A stretch of 16,587 nt of DNA from Pseudomonadota bacterium (GCA_023413605.1 JAEZPL010000478.1:1-16587), one strand, 5' to 3'; positions 6,857-13,683 are shown, numbered from the stretch's first letter. Notes: generated by a model not told the origin, from the letters alone. A program made the numbers and translations.

Positions 6857-7924
6857 TCAGTTCAACACTGGCAGGGCGAAGATCTGGCCGGGATAGATCA
6901 GGTCCGGGTCGCGGATGTGGTTGCGGTTGGCTTCGTAGATCAGCGTGTACTGCACGCCGTGCCCATAGGTGGCGCGGGCGATCCGCCACAGGCTGTTGCC
7001 GGGCTGAACGACCATCGACCGGCCTTCCGGAAGGTTCGCCGGCACCTCCGACACCTGGACGGGCAGCTCGACTCGGGCGGTCACCTTGCCCGAGTCGGTC
7101 ACCTGATCGGCGCGCAGCGTGTAGACGCCCGGGTTGATCGCCCGTTCGGGGCTGAGGCGCCAATGGCCGTCCGGATCGGTCGCGGCGCGCCCGACGAGCA
7201 GGTTGTCGAGATACAGCTGAACCGCGCTGCCGGGCTGCGCCCGCCCGCCCATCGCGACATGGCCGGCGGAATCGTAGTCCATGCTCTCCAACGTCACCCC
7301 CCCCGGCGGCTGCGGAGCGGCGACGCCGAGGCCCCGCGTCACCGCGGTTCCCCCTTTGGGCGCTTGCAGGACGGTACTCGCTCCCAAACCATCGCGCGGG
7401 ACGGCAACGGCCAATGGGCCGACCGGCTGGTCGGACGAGGCGCCGCCGGGTGCCGGCGGTTGCGGGTCGGGCACCATGACGACGACGACGCGCTCGGCCG
7501 GCATCGGTTCCGCCTGATCCGACACCTTCTCGAACAGGCTCAATTCGCGGCTACCGGGGGACAGCGGCTGGTCCGGCAACAGCACCCATTCGCCCCGCGC
7601 GTCGGCGGTCACGGTGCCCAGCGCCCGTTCTCCGTCGCGGACGGTGACCAGGGCGCCGGGTGTCGCGCGGCCGGCGATGACCACCGCACCGTCGGGGGCG
7701 ACCCGGACGATGTCGAAACGCGGTCCGATGGCGGCGTTTTGTGGCGCCGGCTTTGGATCGCCCGGCTTCACAGCCGGGGGAGCAGCAGGCGTCGCGCTGC
7801 CCAGCGCCACGGTGGTGTCGGCCGGCCGTGACGGCGTCAGGAGCGTTGGGTTGTACGACACATAGGCGGTCGCCCCTACGGCCAGGACCGTCGCGACACC
7901 GCCGAAGAGGAGAGCCTGATTCAC
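6857..7924 (-). CDS. LysM peptidoglycan-binding protein with Ig-like repeats
   Basis: Envelope protein (355 aa), probably anchored in the inner membrane with the bulk in the periplasm. An N-terminal hydrophobic segment is at residues 3-22, followed by a Pro/Ala-rich linker (30-66). Two Ig-like repeats with the same internal pattern follow: about 70-130 (GRATPGALVTVRDGERALGT, then GEWVL) and about 216-290 (GRAQPGSAVQLYLDNLLVGR, then GHWRL). A LysM module at 303-353 (VVQPGNSLWRIARATYG ... YPGQIFALP) should bind N-acetylglucosamine-containing glycan. The enzymatic domain is absent, so a structural or scaffolding role is likely. The start is GTG; no other start codon was found near the membrane segment. 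It lies 145 bases after the diheme cytochrome gene in the same direction; whether it belongs to that operon is unclear. Confidence 0.85.
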   Translation of the reverse strand: MNQALLFGGVATVLAVGATAYVSYNPTLLTPSRPADTTVALGSATPAAPPAVKPGDPKPAPQNAAIGPRFDIVRVAPDGAVVIAGRATPGALVTVRDGERALGTVTADARGEWVLLPDQPLSPGSRELSLFEKVSDQAEPMPAERVVVVMVPDPQPPAPGGASSDQPVGPLAVAVPRDGLGASTVLQAPKGGTAVTRGLGVAAPQPPGGVTLESMDYDSAGHVAMGGRAQPGSAVQLYLDNLLVGRAATDPDGHWRLSPERAINPGVYTLRADQVTDSGKVTARVELPVQVSEVPANLPEGRSMVVQPGNSLWRIARATYGHGVQYTLIYEANRNHIRDPDLIYPGQIFALPVLN

Positions 7925-7944
7925 GGGAGCACCGCCGCATCACC

Positions 7945-7962
7945 GCCGGCTTGCACGCCGGC
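7945..7962 (-). repeat. Short GC-rich hairpin between cytochrome and LysM genes
   Basis: GCCGGC, 6-base loop TTGCAC, GCCGGC. There is no T-run on the minus strand after it, so at best a weak terminator or a leader structure of the LysM mRNA. Confidence 0.3.
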
Positions 7963-8069
7963 TTCCCACAGAATAGCAGATCGCCCTGGCCGAACAGAAC
8001 ACCGCCGATGGATCAGACGCATACCCGCAAGGGCGAATTCCACCGCCTTCGCGCCGGCTTTTCCGCGGC

Positions 8070-9080
8070 TCATTCCAGAGGCGCAACGGATTGCAGGTAG
8101 GCGGCGATGGCCGCCCGGTCCTCCGCCGTCAGTTTCGAGGAGGAGTTGCGCACCACCTCGCCCATAGCGTCGCCCACCACGTCTCCGTCCGGCGTCAGGC
8201 CGGTTTCCAGAAGCAGCGTGACGTCGCCGGGCGTCCAGCCGCCGATGCCGGATTTCGGATGCGGCGTGATGTTGGGCACCTTGGCGCCATCCGGCCCCTT
8301 GGGGTTGCCGCCCAGATAGCGGTCGCGGTCCGATCCGCCAAGCGTCGTGCGCGGCGTGTGGCATTCCCCGCAATGGGCGACCGCGTCCACCAGATAGCGC
8401 CCACGGTTCCACTCCGCCGATTTGGACGGGTCGTCGGGCCGCGGCCCCTGCTCGCCCAGATACATCCACTGCCACCCGGCCAGCAGGAAACGCCAGGAGA
8501 AGGGCGGCCAAAGGTCATGCGGCTTGTCGGGGGCCGGAACCGCCTCCCGCGTGAAAAGATAGGCCTTGAGGTCCAGCAGGTCGCGGTCGGTCATCCGTGT
8601 GTAGCTGGTGTAGGGAAAGGCCGGGTAGAGAGTGGCCCCGTCCGGTCCCTTGCCCTCGCGCAGCGCACGGATGAAGTCCGCATCGGACCAGCGGCCGATG
8701 CCATGGTCCGGGTCCGGCGTGATGTTGGGCGGGTAGAAGGTGCCGAAGGGCGTGGCGAGCGCCCTTCCCCCGGCCAGCGGACGGCCCCCGCCCTTCTCGT
8801 CGGTGTGGCAGCCGTAGCAGCCGGCCGCGTTGAACAGGTAGGCGCCGCGGGCCACGGGGTCGTCCGCGTTCGGGTTGGCGCCGGCCGGGGCGGCTTCGGG
8901 CTGGTCCGCTTCAGGGTGGCCCGCGTCCAGTTGACCAGCGTCCGTCTGGCCGATCTCGCTGTGGTCGGCCTCACTCGGATCGCCGGATTCGCTTTCGGCA
9001 GCGGCCAGCGCGCCACCGGCAACACCCGATGCGAGCGCCGCCGCGAGGAGGGAAGCGAAGACGAAGCGCCGCGACGCCAT
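8070..9080 (-). CDS. Diheme c-type cytochrome, periplasmic
   Basis: Exported electron carrier (336 aa) with a Sec signal peptide (about 1-27, cleavage near ALAAAES). Two c-type heme sites are seen, CYGCH at 88-92 and CGECH at 237-241. Candidate axial methionines are Met163 (YTRM) and Met306 (DAMGEVV). The repeated NITPDPDHGIGRW / NITPHPKSGIGGW phrase after each heme is typical of the cytochrome subunits of membrane-bound dehydrogenases (alcohol, aldehyde or gluconate type), which usually have three hemes; this one has two. Between the signal peptide and the first heme domain is an acidic low-complexity linker (29-75). The gene starts 3 bases after the cytochrome c' stop, so the two form an operon. 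The physiological partner is not encoded in the window. Confidence 0.92.
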   Translation of the reverse strand: MASRRFVFASLLAAALASGVAGGALAAAESESGDPSEADHSEIGQTDAGQLDAGHPEADQPEAAPAGANPNADDPVARGAYLFNAAGCYGCHTDEKGGGRPLAGGRALATPFGTFYPPNITPDPDHGIGRWSDADFIRALREGKGPDGATLYPAFPYTSYTRMTDRDLLDLKAYLFTREAVPAPDKPHDLWPPFSWRFLLAGWQWMYLGEQGPRPDDPSKSAEWNRGRYLVDAVAHCGECHTPRTTLGGSDRDRYLGGNPKGPDGAKVPNITPHPKSGIGGWTPGDVTLLLETGLTPDGDVVGDAMGEVVRNSSSKLTAEDRAAIAAYLQSVAPLE

Positions 9081-9083
9081 CGG

Positions 9084-9569
9084 TCACTGCTTCTTCTGTC
9101 GGAAATCTTCGTGGCAGCCGCCGCAGACCTTGGAAACGCCCTGCATCGCCTGGGCGATCTGCGCACGGTCGCCGCTGTTCGCGGCTTCGTTGAGGCGGGC
9201 CGTCGCCGGCTTCAGCCCGTTCCAGTACTCCATGGCCTTCGGCCAGTTCTGCCAAAGCTCCGGTTTCGCTTCGCTGTCCGACACCCCGATGGCGGTGCCC
9301 TGCGGGAAGACCATGTTGGGGTCCTTCGAGGAGGCCTCGACGATGGCCGCCACCGCCTTCTGGACGTCGGCGACGGTTCCGGCCTCCCCCTTCACGAACT
9401 TGGCGACGGTTTGCAGTCCGCCGCCCATGCTCTTCATCGTCTGCTCGCGTTGTTTCACCTGGGTCGTCGGGTCGGCGCTGGCCGCGGTGCCCACGGTGCC
9501 GCCGAAACCGAGGAAGAGGAGAGCCGCAACCGAAATGGCTGCCGAAGCGTTGACGACGCGCGAGTCCAT
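9084..9569 (-). CDS. Cytochrome c' (class II c-type cytochrome)
   Basis: Periplasmic four-helix-bundle heme protein (161 aa). Signal peptide is at about 1-31 (hydrophobic core 11-27, GTAASA). The mature N-terminus has the class II pattern REQTMKSMGGGL (41-52), and the single heme site CGGCHEDFR is near the C-terminus (149-157), as expected for cytochrome c'. Members bind NO or CO or act in nitrosative and oxidative stress defence; the exact role here is unknown. The frame is open upstream to 9656 through a tandem repeat, but I chose the ATG at 9569 because it begins the signal peptide, has GGGAGA about 8 bases upstream, and the predicted promoter (9638-9664) would start transcription downstream of 9656. 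First gene of the cytochrome operon. Confidence 0.92.
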   Translation of the reverse strand: MDSRVVNASAAISVAALLFLGFGGTVGTAASADPTTQVKQREQTMKSMGGGLQTVAKFVKGEAGTVADVQKAVAAIVEASSKDPNMVFPQGTAIGVSDSEAKPELWQNWPKAMEYWNGLKPATARLNEAANSGDRAQIAQAMQGVSKVCGGCHEDFRQKKQ

Positions 9570-9580
9570 GTGGTTTCTCC

Positions 9581-9625
9581 CGATGGAACGATGCCCGATG
9601 GAACGATGCCCGATGGAACGATGCC
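9581..9625. repeat. Three perfect 15-bp tandem repeats in the cytochrome operon leader
   Basis: CGATGGAACGATGCC occurs three times in a row without a mismatch (9581-9595, 9596-9610, 9611-9625). On the mRNA strand the unit reads GGCATCGTTCCATCG. The block ends about 12 bases before the cytochrome c' start codon and just upstream of its ribosome binding site, so it would be transcribed from the predicted promoter. Confidence 0.95.
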
Positions 9626-9637
9626 TGTCGTCCGAAT

Positions 9638-9664
9638 AGACGCTGGAGCGGGGCAAGTTATTCC
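9638..9664 (-). promoter_or_regulatory. Predicted ECF sigma promoter of the cytochrome operon
   Basis: On the minus strand: GGAAT (9664-9660), 17 bases, CGTCT (9642-9638). The fuller pattern GGAATAA-N4-CCCC-N7-CGTC is identical to that upstream of the ECF sigma gene at 15178-15204. GGAA -35 and CGTC -10 elements are characteristic of ECF sigma factors. Predicted start near 9630, giving a leader of about 60 bases. Confidence 0.65.
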
Positions 9665-9740
9665 CTCCCCTAGCTGTGCACGGACGGCGCCCACAACCAC
9701 TGATCGGAACGAGTACCCAACCGGCGAGAAAGGGTGAGCC

Positions 9741-10325
9741 ATGAAAGCCCCGAAGTCCGTGTGCGTCTATTGCGGTTCATCCAGCCGCGTCGCCGGCATC
9801 TATAAGGACGCTGCCCACGCGTTGGGCGAGGGGCTGGCCCGGCGGGATATTCAGCTGGTCTATGGCGGCGGACGGGTCGGGCTGATGGGCATCATGGCCG
9901 ACGCCGCGCTGGCCGCTGGCGGGTCGGTCGTCGGCATCATCCCCGAGCACATCCAGTCCGCCGAGGTGGAGCACACCGGCCTGACCGAGCTGCTGGTCGT
10001 GGACAGCATGCACACGCGCAAGCGCCTGATGGTCGACCGGTCCGACGCCTTCGTCGTGCTGCCCGGCGGCTTCGGCACCATGGACGAGGCCTTCGAAATC
10101 CTGACCTGGAAGCAACTGCGCCTGCACGACAAGCCGATCGTCGTCGTGGATGTGGACGGCTACTGGCGCCCGCTGCTCGGCCTGGTCGACCACATGGTGG
10201 CGCAGGGCTTCGCGCAGGCCAGCCACCGCGCCCTCTTCTCCGTGGTGGACGAGGTGGACGACGTGTTCGACACATTGGCGCACGAACCGGAGCCATCGCT
10301 GAAGATTCGTTCGCAAAAGCTCTGA
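9741..10325 (+). CDS. LOG-family protein, nucleoside 5'-monophosphate phosphoribohydrolase
   Basis: Cytoplasmic Rossmann-like enzyme (194 aa) of the LOG (Lonely Guy) family, often mis-annotated as lysine decarboxylase. Members hydrolyse the ribose-phosphate bond of cytokinin ribotides or purine monophosphates. The signature PGGFGTMDE is at 108-116, with catalytic Glu116; Arg93-Lys94 (HTRK) and the nucleotide loop YGGGRVGLMG (41-50) are also present. Length is typical. The start is supported by AAAGGGTGAG a few bases before the ATG. In a plant-associated bacterium cytokinin release is conceivable, but a housekeeping nucleotide-salvage role is equally possible. It is divergent from the cytochrome operon; no clear promoter was recognised. 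Confidence 0.92.
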   Translation: MKAPKSVCVYCGSSSRVAGIYKDAAHALGEGLARRDIQLVYGGGRVGLMGIMADAALAAGGSVVGIIPEHIQSAEVEHTGLTELLVVDSMHTRKRLMVDRSDAFVVLPGGFGTMDEAFEILTWKQLRLHDKPIVVVDVDGYWRPLLGLVDHMVAQGFAQASHRALFSVVDEVDDVFDTLAHEPEPSLKIRSQKL

Positions 10326-10429
10326 AAAAGGCAAGTGGTAGGACCAATCCTGCACATTTGAGTCATTTTCCATGCGACATTGGGTGCTTTCGCCCCCACC
10401 GGTCCTTTCTTTCATTGGCGGCCCGGTGC

Positions 10430-10437
10430 TATATAAC
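10430..10437 (+). promoter_or_regulatory. Possible -10 region of icd
   Basis: TATATAAC stands out in GC-rich DNA 131 bases before the icd start. The region 17 bases upstream (TTTCTTTCATT) is only a poor -35. The implied 5' leader of about 125 bases contains CCGGG/CCCGG and CCCG-TT-CGGG pairings, the latter next to the GGGGAG ribosome binding site. Confidence 0.3.
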
Positions 10438-10567
10438 CGCCATCCACTTTCGTCCGGGGAGCCGGGAACTGCCCCACAAGCGGTAACCCGGCCAACGCCA
10501 TCCGGTTAGCGCGCCCGGCGCCCAAAGGATAAGACAACCCCTACCCGTTCGGGGAGAACTCGCACCC

Positions 10568-11791
10568 ATGACGAAGATTAAGGTAGCCAATCCGGTCGTC
10601 GAGCTCGACGGCGACGAGATGACGCGCATCATCTGGCAGTTCATCAAGGACAAGCTGATCCTGCCGTACCTGGACATCGACCTGAAGTACTATGACCTGG
10701 GTATCGAGAACCGCGACAAGACGGACGACAAGGTTACGGTCGAGTCCGCCAACGCGATCAAGCAGTATGGCGTCGGCGTGAAGTGCGCGACCATCACCCC
10801 GGACGAGGCGCGGGTGAAGGAGTTCAACCTCAAGAAGATGTGGAAGTCGCCGAACGGCACCATCCGCAACATTCTTGGCGGCACCGTCTTCCGCGAGCCG
10901 ATCGTCTGCTCGAACGTTCCGCGCTATGTGCCGGGCTGGACCAAGCCGATCATCATCGGCCGCCACGCCTTCGGCGACCAGTACAAGGCCACGGACTTCG
11001 TCGTTCCGGGCAAGGGCAAGCTGACCATCAAGTTCACGCCGGAAGACGGCGGCGAGGCCATCGAGCACGAAGTCTACGACTTCCCGGGCGCCGGCGTCGC
11101 CATGGGCATGTACAACCTGGATGAGTCGATCGAAGGCTTCGCCCATTCCAGCTTCATGTACGGCCTGGAGCGCGGCTACTCGGTCTACCTGTCCACGAAG
11201 AACACGATCCTGAAGGCCTACGACGGACGCTTCAAGGACATCTTCCAGAAGGTCTTCGAGGAGACCTACGCCGCCCAGTTCAAGGCGAAGGGCCTGGTCT
11301 ACGAGCACCGCCTGATCGACGACATGGTCGCCTCCGCGCTGAAGTGGGAAGGCGGCTTCGTGTGGGCGTGCAAGAACTACGACGGCGACGTGGAGTCGGA
11401 CGTCGTGGCGCAGGGCTTCGGCTCGCTGGGCCTGATGACCTCGGTGCTGGTCACGCCGGACGGCAAGACCGTCGAGGCCGAAGCCGCCCACGGCACGGTG
11501 ACCCGCCACTACCGCGAGCACCAGAAGGGCAAGGAGACGTCGACCAACCCGATCGCGTCGATCTACGCCTGGACGCAGGGCCTCGCCTACCGCGGCAAGT
11601 TCGACGACACCCCGGACGTCGTCAAGTTCGCCCAGACGCTGGAGCGCGTCTGCGTCGAGACCGTCGAGTCCGGCTTCATGACCAAGGATCTCGCCATCCT
11701 CATCGGTCCGGAGCAGCCCTGGCTGACCACCAAGCAGTTCCTCGACAAGCTGGACGAGAACCTGCAGAAGAAGATGGCCGCCTGGGCGTAA
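10568..11791 (+). CDS. icd: NADP-dependent isocitrate dehydrogenase (eukaryote-like dimeric type)
   Basis: TCA-cycle enzyme (407 aa) that oxidatively decarboxylates isocitrate to 2-oxoglutarate with NADP. The sequence is of the class shared by alphaproteobacteria and mitochondrial IDH: VVELDGDEMTRIIW (10-23), the substrate loop SPNGTIRNILGGTVFREPI (94-112), VPGWTKPIIIGRHAFGDQYK (121-140), LIDDMVA with metal-binding Asp residues (249-255), NYDGDVESDVVAQGFGSLGL (270-289) and the cofactor segment AHGTVTRHYR (307-316). It is full length. ATG with GGGGAG about 11 bases upstream. Single-gene transcript closed by the strong terminator at 11853-11880. A second, unrelated-looking IDH is encoded at 15343-16587. 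Confidence 0.97.
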   Translation: MTKIKVANPVVELDGDEMTRIIWQFIKDKLILPYLDIDLKYYDLGIENRDKTDDKVTVESANAIKQYGVGVKCATITPDEARVKEFNLKKMWKSPNGTIRNILGGTVFREPIVCSNVPRYVPGWTKPIIIGRHAFGDQYKATDFVVPGKGKLTIKFTPEDGGEAIEHEVYDFPGAGVAMGMYNLDESIEGFAHSSFMYGLERGYSVYLSTKNTILKAYDGRFKDIFQKVFEETYAAQFKAKGLVYEHRLIDDMVASALKWEGGFVWACKNYDGDVESDVVAQGFGSLGLMTSVLVTPDGKTVEAEAAHGTVTRHYREHQKGKETSTNPIASIYAWTQGLAYRGKFDDTPDVVKFAQTLERVCVETVESGFMTKDLAILIGPEQPWLTTKQFLDKLDENLQKKMAAWA

Positions 11792-11811
11792 CAAAATCCA
11801 GGTGCGACGCC

Positions 11812-11880
11812 TCGTCCCGGTCAAACGGGACGTGCGCCGATGTAAGGTTGCGGCGGGGAGCTTCGGCTCCCCGCTTTTTT
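11812..11880 (+). terminator. Rho-independent terminator of icd, with preceding hairpin
   Basis: 9-bp perfect stem GCGGGGAGC, UUCG-type tetraloop, GCTCCCCGC (11853-11874) followed by six T. A second hairpin, CGTCCCG-6 bases-CGGGACG, lies just upstream at about 11813-11832. This is the clearest terminator in the window. Confidence 0.95.
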
Positions 11881-11929
11881 GTTGCCTCCGCACACACACC
11901 GACACAGAACCGGACTTCGAGAACACCCA

Positions 11930-12310
11930 ATGGCCAAGGACACCTTCCGCATCGCCGTGATCGGCGCCGGCGAAACCGGAACGCCCCTGCTGGAAAAGCT
12001 GATGGACGCCCCCTTCGTGAGTCTGCTGGGCGTGGCCGACCTGGACGCCGACGCACCGGGGATGAGGCTTGCCCGCTCCAGGGGCATCACCACCACGACC
12101 AATTTCATGGACCTCGCCCGGCTTGGCGAGACGGTGGATGTTCTGATCGACGTCACCGGCGTCGCCAAGGTGCGCGAGGCGCTGCGCCAGCATATGCAGG
12201 ACAGCGGCAACCACCACACGCTGATCGTCCACGAGACGGTGGTGCAGTTGATGCTGTCGCTGCTGACCGGCCGTCTCGTTCAACTGAAGCACGACGTGCA
12301 GGACTACTGA
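11930..12310 (+). CDS. Rossmann-fold nucleotide-binding protein lacking a catalytic domain, 126 aa
   Basis: Small protein consisting almost only of an NAD(P)-binding Rossmann half: FRIAVIGAGETGTPLLEKL (residues 6-24, GxGxxG-like GAGETG), second strand ending in the acidic VADLDADAP, then VDVLIDVTGVAKVREALRQ (about 69-87) and a C-terminal segment HHTLIVHETVVQLMLSLLTG. This matches the N-terminal domain of Gfo/Idh- or homoserine-dehydrogenase-like oxidoreductases, but the substrate domain is missing. It could be a redox/nucleotide sensor or a truncated remnant; the intact frame and normal codon use favour a real gene. ATG chosen because it starts the Rossmann strand; GAGAA lies about 7 bases upstream. 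Followed by an inverted repeat cluster. Confidence 0.75.
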   Translation: MAKDTFRIAVIGAGETGTPLLEKLMDAPFVSLLGVADLDADAPGMRLARSRGITTTTNFMDLARLGETVDVLIDVTGVAKVREALRQHMQDSGNHHTLIVHETVVQLMLSLLTGRLVQLKHDVQDY

Positions 12311-12319
12311 CGGGATCAT

Positions 12320-12358
12320 ACCGAAGGCGTTTGATGCCTTTCATCAAACGCCTTCGGT
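12320..12358. repeat. Perfect 17-bp inverted repeat, 5-base loop
   Basis: CCGAAGGCGTTTGATG, loop CCTTT, CATCAAACGCCTTCGG, extended by an A-T pair at 12320/12358. It begins ten bases after the Rossmann gene stop. The hairpin would be very stable but has only GGTTC after it, so termination is likely but not classical. Confidence 0.85.
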
Positions 12359-12370
12359 TCAAACCCGACA

Positions 12371-12420
12371 GCACATGGCGCAGCCATGTGCGAATGGGAG
12401 ATTCGGCCGGCCGAACATGG
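12371..12420. repeat. Clustered palindromes (REP-like)
   Basis: GCACATGGC-GCA-GCCATGTGC (12371-12391) is followed by the perfect 14-bp palindrome TTCGGCCGGCCGAA (12402-12415). CCATGT (12384-12389) can alternatively pair with ACATGG (12415-12420), enclosing the second element. The density of symmetry is far above background and recalls repetitive extragenic palindromes. Confidence 0.7.
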
Positions 12421-12460
12421 AAGCCTTCATGCGCCGGCCGTATCGCTCCTTTCCGGACGC

Positions 12461-12520
12461 CCCTTTTCCAACCCGTGTTGCGGCACCACATCCACGCAAC
12501 CAGAATGGTTGGGAAAAGGG
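12461..12520 (+). promoter_or_regulatory. Hairpin covering the ribosome binding site of the exoD-like gene
   Basis: CCCTTTTCCAACC (12461-12473) pairs with GGTTGGGAAAAGGG (12507-12520) with one bulged G, and inside it GTTGCG (12477-12482) pairs with CGCAAC (12495-12500). The right arm contains GGGA and AAAAGGG, the only purine-rich ribosome binding sequence before the ATG at 12522, so the structure could control translation. Confidence 0.45.
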
Positions 12521-12521
12521 T

Positions 12522-13145
12522 ATGGACGGGAAGGATCGGGACCGCGGGGATCGGAACGACGCATCCGCACAGTTGAAGCGCCTGCGCGAGCGGATGACCG
12601 GGGAGAAGCCGACGCTGAGCGAGGTGTTCGGCCATCTCGGCGACCGGGCACCGGGCTTCCTGTTGCTGACGCTGGCGGTTCCGGCCATCGTGCCGACGCC
12701 CGGCATTCCCGCGGGTTTCCTGTTCGGCACGGTGCTGGCGCTGGTCGCGGTGCAGATGATCCTGGGGCGCGACCAGTTGCAGATGCCCCATTGGATCGGC
12801 CGCCGCCGTGTGCCCCGCAGCGCCCTGGACAAGATCGTCGAGAAAGGCACCCCGCTGATCGAGCGGATCGAGCGGGCCTTGCGGACGCGCTATCCGTCGA
12901 TGACGCGTGCGGGCGTGCTGCGGCCGCTGGGCGTCTTCGTGCTGGTGATGGGGGTGCTGATCGCCCTGCCCATTCCCTTCGGGAACACCCTGCCGGGGCT
13001 GGCGGTGCTGGTGATCGCGCTGGGGCTGATCGCGCGGGACGGGCTGGCCGTCGTGGCCGGGCTCGGGCTGGGCGCCGTTGCGACGGGCGTGTCGGTGGCG
13101 TTGGTCGCCGGCACATGGTCGGCCATCAAGGCGATGCCGGTCTGA
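12522..13145 (+). CDS. exoD: ExoD-family exopolysaccharide synthesis membrane protein
   Basis: Integral membrane protein (207 aa) of the ExoD family, named for a Rhizobium gene needed for exopolysaccharide production and alkaline tolerance; the biochemical activity is unknown. The N-terminal 30 residues are charged, and a cytoplasmic helical part (TLSEVFGHLGDRAPGFLLLT) leads into hydrophobic segments at about 44-60, 62-82, 136-152, 157-172 and 175-197. The diagnostic family phrases are PTPGIPAGFLFG (58-69) and ALPIPFGNTLPGLAVLVIAL (148-167) followed by GLIARDG. The frame stays open upstream through the palindrome cluster; the ATG at 12522 is chosen because it has GGGA 7 bases upstream and the upstream translation is not protein-like. 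Convergent with gcrA. Confidence 0.88.
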   Translation: MDGKDRDRGDRNDASAQLKRLRERMTGEKPTLSEVFGHLGDRAPGFLLLTLAVPAIVPTPGIPAGFLFGTVLALVAVQMILGRDQLQMPHWIGRRRVPRSALDKIVEKGTPLIERIERALRTRYPSMTRAGVLRPLGVFVLVMGVLIALPIPFGNTLPGLAVLVIALGLIARDGLAVVAGLGLGAVATGVSVALVAGTWSAIKAMPV

Positions 13146-13153
13146 TGTGAAAG

Positions 13154-13181
13154 GCATCCCTCCTTATACGGAGGAGGATGC
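13154..13181 (-). terminator. Candidate terminator between exoD and gcrA (convergent)
   Basis: GCATCC-CTCC, loop TTATAC, GGAG-GA-GGATGC: a 10-bp stem with a 2-base bulge. On the minus strand it is followed by CTTTC, a weak T-tract, fitting the end of gcrA. A second inverted repeat, CCGGGCG / CGCCCGG with a 13-base loop, lies at 13188-13214. Confidence 0.4.
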
Positions 13182-13237
13182 GGCCGGCCGGGCGCTCTCG
13201 ATCGGAACGCCCGGATACCGGAAAACGCGCTGCCCGG

Positions 13238-13606
13238 TCAGGCCGCGCCGATGCTGCGGTCTTCGTCGCGCTTCTTGCCGGAGGAGGCCGGCTGGTAGGC
13301 CACCGCGGCGTGTTCCGCGCAGTAAGGCAGGCCCGCCAGCGAGGGCTTGCCGCAGAAATGGAAATCCTGGTGCTTCGGGTCGCCGACCGGCCATTTGCAC
13401 ATGCGCTCGGTCAGAGCGAGGATCGTCGCACCGCGGGTGGGCTTCTTCTTGATCGGCGAAGGCCGGCCCGACAGACCCAGACGATGCGCCTTTCCGATCA
13501 CGGCGTTGCGGGTGATGTCTCCCAGGATGTCCGCGATTTCACTCGCGCTCAGGCCCTGGCCCCAGAGGTCCTTCAGCTGCTGAACTCGTTCGTCCGTCCA
13601 ACTCAT
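13238..13606 (-). CDS. gcrA: GcrA-family cell-cycle regulator
   Basis: Transcription factor of the alphaproteobacterial GcrA family (122 aa), which in Caulobacter works with sigma-70 at promoters carrying CcrM-methylated GANTC sites. The N-terminal helix-turn-helix-like domain is the hallmark: MSWTDERVQQLKDLWGQG (1-18), SASEIADILGDITRNAVIGK (20-39), AHRLGLSGRP (40-49). The C-terminal sigma-interacting part is conserved as CKWPVGDP (70-77), FHFCG (82-86) and GLPYCAEHAAVAY (92-104), with Cys70, Cys85, Cys96 and His99. It is shorter than Caulobacter GcrA (173 aa) because the central linker is very short (about residues 50-65). ATG has GGGAG about 11 bases upstream. Monocistronic, minus strand. 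Confidence 0.95.
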   Translation of the reverse strand: MSWTDERVQQLKDLWGQGLSASEIADILGDITRNAVIGKAHRLGLSGRPSPIKKKPTRGATILALTERMCKWPVGDPKHQDFHFCGKPSLAGLPYCAEHAAVAYQPASSGKKRDEDRSIGAA

Positions 13607-13683
13607 CCCCTGTCTCCCGTGGTCCGGTAACCGGTGCCCTGGTTAACCAATATACCTTTCGGCCAGACGGCCGTTTTCCATAA

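Noticed and set aside
8012..8032. Sigma-54-like GG/GC spacing on the minus strand upstream of the LysM gene (TGGAATTCGCCCTTGC)
   Set aside because: The GG-GC distance is one base too long, and the rest of the consensus is missing.
9581..9625. Direct repeats considered as a CRISPR array
   Set aside because: The 15-bp units are contiguous with no spacers, and no cas gene is present.
9570..9656. N-terminal extension of cytochrome c' starting at 9656
   Set aside because: It would translate the tandem repeat as RSIGH units in front of a normal signal peptide, and it lies upstream of the predicted transcription start.
9704..9729. GGAAC as a possible EcfG-type -35 upstream of the LOG gene
   Set aside because: No CGTT or CGTC follows at 16-17 bases.
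12375..12521. 49-residue N-terminal extension of the ExoD-like protein
   Set aside because: It runs through the palindrome cluster and has no protein-like character; the ATG at 12522 has its own ribosome binding site.
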